A DNA stretch of 64,000 nt from Brugia malayi (lineage: Eukaryota; Nematoda; Chromadorea; Rhabditida; Onchocercidae). The translations under genes and the position numbers were made by a program. The notes under the pieces are model-generated. The model saw nothing but the letters and a program-made list of their open reading frames with translations, was not told the DNA's origin and ran no database searches. The stretch lies in NCBI RefSeq assembly GCF_000002995.4, contig NW_025062476.1:8368501-8432500 (forward strand), in the 5' to 3' direction. Each line of letters starts with the position of its first letter. The first letter of the stretch is position 1. Shown in pieces: positions 39,936 through 57,727 of the stretch.

Positions 39936-42116
39936 ATGTCATTGTATAGGAATTGCAAAAAATTTTTAAAAATTTTTTGATTTGAAACAGTCTATTTGTA
40001 TTTCCTGAGAGGTGAATTATTCTTCGGTTGTCGCTGAAATATGCATTTGCAGTGACACTGTTAATGTGAAGTGAAAGGAAGGTCAAAATGAAAGAGTTCT
40101 TCAATTCCAAGCGAAAGAGAATTAGGAAAAGAATTAGTTCTGGAATAAACTTAGCGAAGAGATGAAATTAGTATTTCGCGGGTGTAAACGAATATCTGGG
40201 AAGTGTAAGGGACTTTTTAAAAAAGAGTTAAAAAGAGAAAATTGTTGATTAAAATCCTTAAGTAGGTTGAGAAAGACATGAAGGGAAATATTTCGAAAAC
40301 ATATAAATTAGAGTCTGACAGGATTAGATTTGGGCTGCTACTATTTAACTATTGGTAGCAATTTAGATTGTTACTATTTATTATAAGGTCGATCACACGT
40401 CCCTGCCGTATTTTCTTTTATGGCTTAGCTGAATAATTCTTCACATATGTTTTCCCTGGCCTTGTCCTCTTCGGAGATCGCTGACATGCTTTGAAGGAAG
40501 TTGCAGCTGTAGCAAGGGATGATAGCAATAGCCAAAAGGCCTAGACAGGGGACAAGGGGTGGACGGATGTGTGTGTGTGTCAAGCACAACTTCCTAGAGG
40601 GAAGTGTCTCTGAAAGGGGCCTACAAATGGCATCAAATAATAATAGGTCTGTGAAATGCAATGCAATGTCTATGTGAATCGCATCGATAACGCTATTTAA
40701 TTCAATAAGATCTGTAAGAACACATGCACGACAAGCAGTTAGAGTTACTCATTATGCAGGCTATTACTGGCAGGGAAAGACTTGAGAGAGCTTGCAGAAC
40801 AGGACTAGAGCCCTACCTACATCAAGCAGGTAATGGCCATGGAGAGGAATAGACCCTGGAGATAGCAGGCCCAGCAGTTGTTCTGAATGCATCAGCAGTT
40901 CTGCTCAAATATCTCTGCATGCTGCGTTTGACGGCATGTCGGCAGATTCTCTCCTCCCCTCTGATCAGAGAAGCTATCATGTGTCATGCAGATCACCGGA
41001 AGATCGGGTCGGTTCAGTTATTCATGTGTGAGTATCTGTGGCCTGTGTCTTCCCAACAGGCATTCCCGTCACTGATAGGCAGCATTCCTACAATCGTGCA
41101 CTTCGTCTACCCGTAAGGCAGGGAAGTATTCAGGTTACCTTGAAATACAGCCCATCCCTTCCCCTGTGAGCAGATGCTCTCAACTCTCTATCCATATGCA
41201 AGCATGCATTTATGCGTATACATTTCTGAATGCAAGGCGTTGCTTCCCCATCGCCACACGCTGCAGCTTCTCTATGCATTTCGATTTTACTGCATCTGTC
41301 TGCATGCATCTGCGTGTATTCGTCTGTCTGTGTCTGTGTGTCTGTGTTGGTATGTGTTTGCGTAACGCAACTGGATAGCATCAACCGCAATGGCCGTATG
41401 TATGCGTGCTGATGCCTTCCGCGACAACCATGGCAACCGATGAGCTACCTAGGAAGAGTGCACTTGGTAGTACTTCTTCTGTGGTTCCGCGGTGATATTG
41501 TGTGTGTGGCGTTGGAGACTTTCAGGATCTCTTTTACTGGGCTTTTGTTCTTTCCCTAATTATAGGTTGCTCTCTTTCCTCTCCTGACTGTTAAACTCAA
41601 TAGCTCCACCTCCACCTTTCCAGAATTGGTTATGTTTCCGTTCTCTCCGGTTTTGACCAATCAGGAAATTGCAAGGTTCATGGTTGTATTCTTTTTAGAT
41701 ATTATCTGCATGCACTAATTTCAGAGCATATATTTACAGATAAATAGAATACCGCCTAAAGTGAGAGTAGTTACTATTACCGCTGCTGCTGTTTTGTTGC
41801 AATCACTTGTACAACTTATTTTTGTTCCATTTCGACTGTTTTTCTTGCTTCTCAGTTCCAAATTTGTTTACTATTTGTTCTGTAAAAAGTAAGAAGAAGA
41901 AGAAGAGAGGCAGAGTATTACCACTGATTCATCATATTTATTGTTTATTGACATTGGGTACAAACAATTTGCGATAACAGTCATTTCTCATTACAAAGAA
42001 GCACAGTGTACCATCATTTTATCGATATACATTTATATAGCACTATTAATTGATCAGAAATAACGGGAATCGACAGAAACGTTGAAGAAGAAACGAAATA
42101 GAGAAGACGGTTCGGT

Positions 42117-48879
<6,763 letters not shown>

Positions 48880-51800
48880 GGTAAAACATGAAAGTTAACC
48901 ACATTATATCACTTTTTAACGCTAAATTCGTTTTATTTTTCCATTTCTCTGATGAATAACAGGCTCATCTGCAGCGGGCCTTTATTATTAATATTAGTAC
49001 TGTTTTTGCAATTGAAGTTTTCAATTTTCTACGTTCGCAGTTTTGATGCACGCTGTTTTTGAACTATTGCATCTTTATTACAGTACTTCTGTAATATTTT
49101 GCACTAGTGTGAATGATTAAGACTTCTTGACTCTGAAGAGTTGAATTTCACTCTTTATCAGACACGAAATCAAGAAGATTTTTGCTCCGAAATTATTGCT
49201 TACAACAGCTTGTTTTTCTTTCCTTCGGCCACCGCAATTACGATGCTATCTGGTTCACTTATGTTACCGGTGCGCAGCTTTTTGCACTATCGTTGCCGAT
49301 GATGGTTGTGTGGTATTTTACAATGATTACAATAAGATCCTGTACCACATTCCTCAATATTAATATTTTCGAGATCTTTGATAACAAAGATGATTGCCGT
49401 ATGTGTAATAGTTTATATGATTTCGGTATTTATCTTCAACTCTTTTTTTCTCCGGAACTTTGAAAATATTTTCATCTTATATTGAAAGTAGTTCCAGATT
49501 CTGAGTAACTAAATTTCTATTTCTTGCCTGTCAAATATTTTTACGTATCGTATCATGCTGTTATTTTGTATTATCAGACGTAAATATATTAGTTTTTTTT
49601 TTTTTTTTTTTTTTCAAATATCGCTTCCCTGTTTATCAACATGTATTATAGTATCACCTCCGTACTTTCCTGTTATTCTTTTTGGAATTGACAGTTGAAA
49701 TAATCATGAAATACAGAAGAGGTTTAAAGGTCACGTCATGGATTTTTCAAAAAGCCATACGCAGCGTCTGCAAGATACAGCGTGTTAGTTGCTTCGTAAT
49801 ATTTTTTCGTGCTTAACTAGAAATTTCCGGTGATACTGCAATTTAAAGGCAAAAATAATCTCTTTCTGAATTTTCTCGAAGATTTTGGAAGGAAGTTGAA
49901 AGACTGCAGAAAAAACAATAGATTCATAAAAAATGGAAATTGGAAGTATAATTTCCAAACCTTTTGAAGAACTATTTATGTAGAAGAATTTGTTTTCGAT
50001 CATTTTTTTTTATGCGTATATGTTTGTTATCGTTTTTAAACTGGTTTCAGAATTTTTTTTTAATTTAAAATTCGGCTTCTTTCATTTAATCCGTGTTCTC
50101 CTGCCGTATTTTGCACATTATATTTCTTTTGGTATATGTCTGTGTGTGAGCGCCTGCGAGTATGTGTGCTTATAACTCCTGTCGTTCTTTTGATTTTTTT
50201 AAAGTTTTTTATTTTAGCAAAGTTGATTTTGTTTTAATGGTGTCCAAGCATTTTAATAATATTTTGTTTTTTTTTTTTAAATTATTGCGAAGAGGGTCCT
50301 TCAACTAGCTTCACAGTTTTCTGCATTTTTTTTTTTTTTCATTCTGAACTTTTGGATAGGGAAAAGACTTTAAATAGTCATCGCATTTCTTTCAAGAAAA
50401 CTCTTATTGGTGGATGATCAGTTTATATGTGGGATGTAATCAGGATTAAAAAGTGTGGGGATTGGTGCTATGTTTAGGGAGCTGATGTCTATATCTGATC
50501 ATTTGACCAGGAAGTTTGGAGGACGAAACTGGTGATTGCTTTTCGCGGCGATTTATTGGTTAGTTGAATCCCTAGTAAATAAAATTCTTTCCAAAAACTG
50601 CATGTTTTTAAATTAGTGTGTCTAGCTATGATAAATCTGGTGTTTCGTCACGAACTTTAAACATACTTCAAGTCAGTGAAATTGATTTACTTTGTTCTGA
50701 AATTTGAATCGTTTCTCTATGAATGATTTGTTCGCATGCACTATTCTGATCTTTGTCGTATTATGTTATTTGATTATCATTATCACTACAATTCTGTTAT
50801 TAAAGTATGAAGCTTCGTTACTTGAATCTCTGTTACGAAAGTTGATTATCGACAACTCTGAAATGTACTTCGTATTCATTGTTGTAACAGTGAATGGAGG
50901 TCAGAGTGTATGGAAATCCGAAATCCGAGTGTGTGGTTGTAGAGTTTCGAAGTTTCTGCATTTGAATTGATAAAATTATCAAAATAATCAGTTAGATGTG
51001 GTGTTTCAAAAATTCTTTCTATGGGCGCATTTATCATTTCTTACATTCATGCAGTGCTGAACACGGTTGCATTTATTTTTCAGCAGTATTTTGCGAGATT
51101 TATAATGTTGAGGATTGCAGTTCCAGAAGTTGAAATCTAACCGTTCCATATAGTTGTCATTTGAAGCATTCTAAACATCATTATACTTCCTGTTACAAAG
51201 CATTTTGAATGAAATTAGTAGCGATGCCGTGAATATCCCCTGATCCTTGAGTCTTTAATCCTTACTCATTATCATTGTTGAAAAAATGAAATATATTAAA
51301 TATTCGGGGATAAAAAAGACATTTGAAGGAAAAACATATGGAATGAATCTGCTGAAGAAAATCAAAATATTTAAAAAAGGTGATGGGAATGCTGAGGATG
51401 TTAAAAGGGAACAAAGAGAAAATAAGGTAGGGGCTGCGTTCTTTGTTACATCTTGTCGAACAGGAGAGACGATTTGAAGAAGGGTAGGTTGTCATCTTTT
51501 ATCTTTGACGGGATATATCAAATGTTCATAAATTGGTAATGCATTTCGAAAATTTTTCCAGTTTATTAAATTATAATACATTTCCAATTTTGGGTACTTG
51601 GTGGGTAGTTTTCTATTTCAAGCTTATGGGCAAGAGTTTTGTCTTTATATTTGCATTTGCAAAAACTAAGTTTTAAGCCAATTTTACTAATGAGGACTTT
51701 TGCTTCGATTAGATTAGAACCACTTCATGAACAATGGATAAGCTACCTTTAATTGTATCAAAGGCCAAAATAATTTATTAACTGGTTTTTTAATACTTCA

Positions 51801-52967
51801 ATGAATGGAGATGTCTGGTGTACAAATTACCTTGTCCTTGTTCCTTTAATTTCCTGAAATCAGTATCCTTTTATTATGCGAGAGAATAGTTTTGAATTTA
51901 AAATAACATTTAGAAAAGCTGAAAGTTCTAAAAATGAATTGAAGTTCTAGTGGTCAAAACGAACAGAATTTTATGTCTTTTGGTCATTCTGCCTTAAATT
52001 GCATGAGAGATGGGATCATTTCCATGCCGCTTCTCTAATTTTCCATTTCCAATCGGTGAAAGACCCGTTTTAGTCTTATTTGAAGCCTATCTCAAATCCA
52101 TCTAACTGTTTCGTATGTATTATTATGTTCCATCGTATAAGTTAAGTAGATTAGATTTGAATAAGCTAAGTTGTAATTTTTGGTCTTTATCGTTGGACTC
52201 CTGAAAGGTTCAATCTTCTATTTCTCTTCTTTCTATTGATTATGAGCAGTAATGCGTTATCATCTCTTTGCTTAACTTCTACGAAAGAAAGAAATCAGAT
52301 TAGCAGACATCATTTCAGCATCGTATTTAGCTTAAACCTAGGCTTAGACCAGCGACAGTTTATTAAAAAATAAGGGAGAAGTTATGTTGATGGAAACAAC
52401 TGAAAAAAGGATTCTGAATATAAATCTAAATTTAATTGGCTGAACGTTGTCTGACATGACGTAAGTCGTAACACTTTTCTTGAGATTAAACTATACTGCA
52501 CAGAGAGTCATTTTGAAAAGTTTGGCAGTTAAAAAAGTTATGAGAAAATGAAAAACGTATTAGAAAACATATTTTGGTAGATTTAATTTGTTATTCACAC
52601 ATATTGTACAAATTTTGATATTGCAATTCTGTTCCTAAGGTTAAATTATTTATAAAGAACCATCAGGAATGCAGTTTAATTTCACTGCAAATTGTATTCA
52701 TGCAGAACTACAAATGAATATCCTGGTAGCATTTTTGATATATCATAACTTATATCGATCACTGCTGTATAGTTTCTGTTTTTCTGATAGCACCAAATGT
52801 ATAAAACTGTTTTTGATGATCAAAAACTCAACTTTTCAGCGAGTCTTCACTTCGCTTAAATCCAAATTTAAATTAAAAGTCGGAAGGAGGAAATAAATAA
52901 TGTACTAGAAATTAATGGTGGTTGTCGTTTATATCTTTTTAGTCAGGATATTTGTGCATTTTACCAG
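48880..52967. other. Region downstream of gpb-1, no gene seen
   Basis: About 4.1 kb containing the gpb-1 3' UTR and then T-rich intergenic DNA. I find no AATAAA close to the gpb-1 stop; the first clear one is at 50578-50583. Open frames such as 49182-49463, 50704-50970 and 51286-51477 have no splice context or recognisable similarity. Confidence 0.5.
52955..52967 (+). promoter_or_regulatory. Putative SL acceptor of the KEN-motif gene
   Basis: The acceptor tgcattttaccag ends at 52967, seven bases before the ATG at 52975. Such short leaders are typical of trans-spliced nematode mRNAs. Confidence 0.45.
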
Positions 52968-52974
52968 AAGTAAA

Positions 52975-55181
52975 ATGACGACATTTTCGGATGAGACAAA
53001 GGAGAGGAAAGAAGATTGTTCTTCATTTGCTATTGTTATGCGAAATCGGTAATTGTGATATTTTTAAGCAAGCCAATTCACAACCAGCATTTACAATGGA
53101 ACAGGCCAGTAAAGCACTAAAGGCCTATAAGAATCGCAAAAAAGCACGACAAAAGGCTCGCGAGGAAGAGGCGTGTTACGTGGAGTACAGGAAAGCTGAA
53201 ATTCTAGCAAAATTTAAACCAAAAGTGGGAACTCTTCGAAGTGCTGATGAGGCAGTCTTTTGAATCCATCAAAGATCGAATTCAATTAATTTCGCTCATT
53301 TGAGTCTCTATGAATGGTTAAAAGATTTGCTATTTACAACTATGAATTGAATTTGAATGTCTTTAAAGTAATTATATTTCAAACCTTTTGATTTCCTTAG
53401 TAAGCTTTGCTTACTCTATTCCTATGATTCATGTTGATTCATAGTGCAATATAACATAACCTGCTTCATTCTTGAAAAGGTTACTTCCAGTAGTTCAAGA
53501 AATAGCAAGTTCAACCTTGAAAGGAATAAACGTGAGAATATTTAGAATCAATTGTAGGTTTTCCCAAAGCGTCGGAAGGGTTCAATGGGTTTTGGCGAAC
53601 GAAAAGCGCATTACTTATCCATTCGACCGAAACCTTGCTATGCAACTTGGCTTGGTAGACGGCGAAATATTATCGAGGCGAAGTTTGTTATTTCTTAGAT
53701 CTGTTTATTGAGCCAGTTAAATTATTACAACTAAATGAATTTAAATACTGAAATCAAATAAAGTTATAACATTGTAACTATTCCCTTTGCGATTAGCTAA
53801 CTGCTTATAGAGATGTTGAACGTATAATAGAAATTGAAGTACGGATTATATGTTATCGATTGAAGTCAATTAACACTCTCAAACAATTTAACACGCTCTT
53901 TTCGAATTCTTTTCTTATCATCTAAACTAAAATAATTCTTTTGAATCAACTACTACCCATTTAACATTTGACTTTCCAACTCTTTACACATCTTAGAAAT
54001 TTTATTCTGCTGCAATAGTAGTGAGAGATAATAAAAATGAACCAAAAATTTCTTTTTAGGAGGAGGTGAAGTATCTGAATCATGCAGTTTGTTTGTAAAT
54101 GTTTAAATTTCTTTTTGTAATTGAATCTATTTATTGTAGGCCTTCACCGATGGCAATAGCAGCGTCAGTTGATATGACAGATCACTCTGCCGTCCCAGAA
54201 TTCAGCAGACAGTCTGTTAAAGAATCCGATAAAGAAAATAATGAAAGTGATTCAGTCAAGAAATCACTTGCTTCAAAGGCATTATTATATCTTTTGATGT
54301 CTTAATAGTTGACGGCCAAGCTTTATGCTTTTTCTCATTATAATAGCAATAAGATTCTCTCTGGCCAATGTTTTATAAACAAATGATAGGATAAGATAAA
54401 AGGTAAAATAAAAGAGATGATAGCATAGATAAGTAGAAATTCTTTATTATAATATTTCGATTATTGCGACTTCATAATTATAGGATTCAAAACATACACC
54501 TCAGATATCTATCTCACACATACAAAAAGAATCACAAAAGAGATCATCTATGATTGGCCCAGAATTTGAAGGCGATAGTGGTCTAGTTAAAATGGCCACC
54601 TATGGAGCACATGCTGATAACCCTTTGATAAATGGTGTACCGTTCTGGACTATTGAAACTCCTCAGTGAGCCTGAAGGTTTTTTCCCAAAGTGAACTGAT
54701 AGTGAATAAGGCTTAAGAGTTATTTGTATTTTGATGATTTCCAAATGCACTAAAAATTTATGTTAACAAATTAAAATCTTTAAACTAATTTTTCGTCTTC
54801 GTCTTTTTTTTTTTTTTGGTCCGACATAACAAAGGCTTGTCAACTTGATGAGGAATTTCGGGAACATTTTTACTTCATAAATACTTCACATACTTCACAC
54901 CAATTCCTGATAATCTTCAGTATTTTTAGCAGAAATTATTAGAAATAATATGCAGTATACAATAAAGTTGAGTATCAGTAAATGAATGGACATATTTATT
55001 TTTCTTAAATTATTGAATTTTTAGGGAGGAGGAAGCAGTAACAGATGATGATTTGCCAGTTGACATGGATATCCTAGAAAAAGTTTGTACTGGAAAAAAG
55101 ACGCTTGATTCACGACCGTTTGAAAAAATTGAATTTAACCCATTCGGTCCAGTATCCAAAATGAAAGCAGTTGCTGTTTAA
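52975..55181 (+). CDS. Unrecognised 176-residue acidic protein with a KEN motif
   Basis: Four exons join in phase: 52975-53048, 54140-54278, 54505-54665, 55025-55181; 176 codons plus TAA, with AATAAA at 55309. The protein starts MTTFSDETKERKED, has SFAIVMRNRPSPM over the first junction, a SDKENNESDS stretch with a KEN box (degron read by APC/C in other proteins), a middle exon with SMIGPEFEGDSG and GVPFWTIETP, and an acidic tail with DDDLPVDMDILEKV and RPFEKIEFNPFGP. It looks disordered, with no membrane segment. The exon 2 donor is weak: a GC donor at 54279 (AAG|gcatta), or GTCAAG slightly upstream with both staying in phase. I recognise no family. KEN plus acidic tail recalls cell-cycle substrates such as securins or shugoshin partners, but that is speculation. 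Confidence 0.6.
53096..53263 (+). CDS. Small basic ORF inside intron 1 of the KEN-motif gene
   Basis: 55 codons from an ATG lying eight bases after an AG (cacaaccag). The product is highly charged: KAYKNRKKARQKAREEE, then ILAKFKPKVGTLRSADEAVF. Codon composition is GC-richer than the flanks. It cannot be spliced in phase to exon 2 of the surrounding gene at any good donor I see, so it is either an alternative trans-spliced product ending at its own TGA, part of another transcript, or chance. Confidence 0.35.
   Translation: MEQASKALKAYKNRKKARQKAREEEACYVEYRKAEILAKFKPKVGTLRSADEAVF
53472..53711 (+). CDS. Open frame in the same intron, doubtful
   Basis: A 79-codon frame (includes VQWVLANEKRITYPFDR) in the 1.1-kb intron 1 of the KEN-motif gene. 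It is open but starts without clear splice or start context, and a second overlapping frame also reads open for about 46 codons. Either is weak evidence for coding. Confidence 0.15.
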   Translation: MKRLLPVVQEIASSTLKGINVRIFRINCRFSQSVGRVQWVLANEKRITYPFDRNLAMQLGLVDGEILSRRSLLFLRSVY

Positions 55182-55433
55182 TTAATCAATTAGTCTATAA
55201 CTTAATATGACCAAACATTAAGTAGAATTTGTTGGTAAAATTCAAGTATTCAATCATAATTTGCCAACATATCTAAGTTACTTTATTAATATAAATGAAA
55301 AAGAATTAAATAAATCGTAGATAGCTTCAAAAAAATTTAATTAAAATTGAAAATTGTAAAACGGAGAATCGAAGTTATGAGCAGGTAAACAAATGAATAA
55401 AATTAATTGCACTGAACGTTGTTGGAGGATGAT

Positions 55434-55640
55434 ATGCTATTCGATCGTGACACGATTTTGTTTTCAAATACTGTGGAAACGGTAATCCGCCTGCAGCCCG
55501 AGGATGATGAGAGGAGAGCAAAACCTGCTGATCCATTACGGCGCCGCATTCGGTGGGCTGATAAAATTAGTGTAACGACCTTTGATCCTAAAAATCGACG
55601 GCCTAAAGATGTGAATATTTTTTTCATAGAAATCAATTAA
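55434..55640 (+). CDS. Small ORF with a PP1-docking-like motif
   Basis: 68 codons from ATG 55434, near 50% GC in AT-rich surroundings. The product is charged: VIRLQPEDDERR, then PLRRRIRWADKISVTTF. RIRW fits the protein phosphatase 1 docking pattern [KR]-[VI]-x-[FW], and RIRWADKISV resembles the KVRF-type site of PP1 regulators such as GADD34/PPP1R15. It begins 253 bases after the stop of the KEN-motif gene. An AG|GATGATATG acceptor just upstream may mean it is an internal or last exon with earlier sequence joined. Identity unknown; function is inferred from a short motif only. Confidence 0.4.
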   Translation: MLFDRDTILFSNTVETVIRLQPEDDERRAKPADPLRRRIRWADKISVTTFDPKNRRPKDVNIFFIEIN

Positions 55641-57553
55641 CTTAGTTTTTTCAGTTCTATCAATTACAACTATGGGTTTGCCAACTTAAGGCTTATTTCG
55701 TATTCCATAAATTGTTAGATTATAATAGTATTTGAACTATTATAGTTCTTATCGTCATGAGAAATTAAAGAAGCCTTAAATAATAACGGGGCTCAAATGC
55801 AGAATTTGTGAGCAAAAGGGATATGCTCTCTTTATTTGAATTATATTTTTGCTACCATTCTATCTTATCATAAATTTATTTAGTTGATTTTCTCACACTG
55901 AATCATTATTTGGGACAAAATTTCTACTAGGAGATGAGAAAATTTGAGGGAGTTGGAATTCTAATATAAATTAATTTCATATACTTACCTCATCTATTTC
56001 AAATTTTTGCTTGTACCGCATATTTGGATCATTTGAAATTTAGATTCAAGAAAAGGTAGATTCTTATTTCATAGCTAAAAAGAGTTTTTGTCTCTGAACT
56101 TTGAGAATTTCTTTTTAGTAGTTCATCTACTCTAAAATTTTTGGTCAACAAATATAAGTATCTTTTACAAGTATTGTATTCACTTCTTAAAGCATTTCGA
56201 GAATGTAAAATCTCTCCGGCTTTTGGGTTCATAAGTCTAATGTTGAATTGAATATTGTATTTCCAATAGATAATTGCAGATTCCAAATGACATTTTTTTG
56301 AGCTAAATTTCCATTTATGATGCAAACTTATTAAATATTTTATTAACTTAATCAATTATTTGTAAGTAATTATATTTCTTGATAAATAGCATTTTACGAA
56401 CATTCTGAATAATTCCTATTACTTTCACTATAACGCGTTTCTAATATATTCTAAGGAGTTTTCTAGGTAGCCGTGTAAACAAATTGTAAGTTCAGATGGT
56501 TGCAATATTAAATTTTAATGTTATCTAACAGAAATATGAATATAAAAATACTGAATTTGACATGAGAAGATGACCCATGGATAAGTACGCATGGAATGTA
56601 TAAATAATAAAATAAATGGACTGCGCTTAAATCAATTAATATAAGCTGATTCGGTGAAAATGCTTCAAAGATGCATTTAGCAATACAGACCAAATATTTC
56701 ACATGTGACACTGAGCAATGACTTTTCAGCAGTATTTACTTCGTTAAGTTTGCTATTATATCCTGAAAAAAAATAATTTTTAAGTTGCATTGAGCAAATT
56801 TTTCAATGTCTACGCCTTTCAAACATATATCTTTAAATCTCTTAGTTTTATATTTAGGTCTTCAGATATCTTGATATCATGAGGATCGTTGAGACTTGAG
56901 TGAGAAGAACTCTTTCTTCAGACGATACATATTCTCCTTTCTCTCTCTGATTCAAATTAGTGAATTGTTCCAATTATTTGTTCATGTTATCAGTTTTCCT
57001 GAAAAATCGGTAATCATATATAAAGCATTTAGCAAAATGGGCATCGAAAAGAAATGCATTGCAATGATTTTTATGGATAACGTTCCAACGATTTGCTTCC
57101 GTCTACAAGAAAATATTTTGTTAAGCGCGTTCTGCTTAAAGAAAAAATGATTTCTCTTCCAAAACTAGTTTTGTTGAATTTTTCCTGACTATTTCCCTTT
57201 GGTTAGAAATATTTTAAAAAATTCTTTTTCTTGAAGCACGAATAATTATTTATTCTCAACTAGATTAAGCGGGACTGGGATGGGAAAGCACTAAACTTTT
57301 TTTATTCGTTCATTTTTTCATAATCACCCAATTATAAAGATGGAATTTATATGCCATATAAAAATTCTGATGTTTTTTTCAATAATAATTATCTTTCTAT
57401 TATCTTAAATATCAGTCTTAAATTAACAGACAAGATTTCATTTTTCTTTCATAACCATACAATTGCAACTGTTTTTCAGCAAGGCTAAGATGATTTCCCT
57501 ATTCTAATCTTAACTTTTCCAGTCAACTTGATTACCACTTACAAAAATTTCAG

Positions 57554-57727
57554 ATGTTGTTTTCTATGTATTTGACCTCTTGTTGGTTGGCCAAAAGAAG
57601 AAGCAGTAGTAAGAGCTTGAATGACTCCCCAAACTATTGCCGCATTTTAATCAATAATCAAATTAAAATTCAGTTACTTTACACATACCATCAGCTATTT
57701 CAGGCCAAGTTTCAGAGTGTTAATTGA
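57554..57727 (+). CDS. 57-codon ORF directly after an acceptor
   Basis: The ATG follows a consensus acceptor with no spacer (aaaaatttcag|ATG), and the frame runs MLFSMYLTSCWLAKRRSSS through to KFQSVN-stop. The complementary strand has exon-like pieces over the same bases with their own splice sites, which weakens the case. Unrecognised. Confidence 0.2.
   Translation: MLFSMYLTSCWLAKRRSSSKSLNDSPNYCRILINNQIKIQLLYTYHQLFQAKFQSVN

Larger units (their letters stand above)
38011..42116. other. Intergenic region between the HES-like gene and gpb-1
   Basis: Mostly without supported genes. A minus-strand exon-like ORF is at 38778-39032. From 39.9 to 41.9 kb the DNA is GC-richer and carries simple repeats: a polypyrimidine tract, short GT runs, a TCTG/TGTCTG-rich stretch near 41.29-41.36 kb and an AAG run at 41.89 kb. 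Frames here (41130-41412 on both strands) are repeats read as protein. Another minus frame (40425-40661) has a hydrophobic middle but no other support. Confidence 0.5.

Noticed and set aside
41130..41412. Overlapping Cys- and Thr-rich ORFs on both strands
   Set aside because: They are translations of TGTCTG/GCAT simple repeats, open in several frames at once.
54140..55181. Reading the KEN-motif protein as a securin
   Set aside because: The KEN box and an EKIEFNPFG stretch recall securin, but there is no convincing separase-binding segment or overall similarity; left as unknown.
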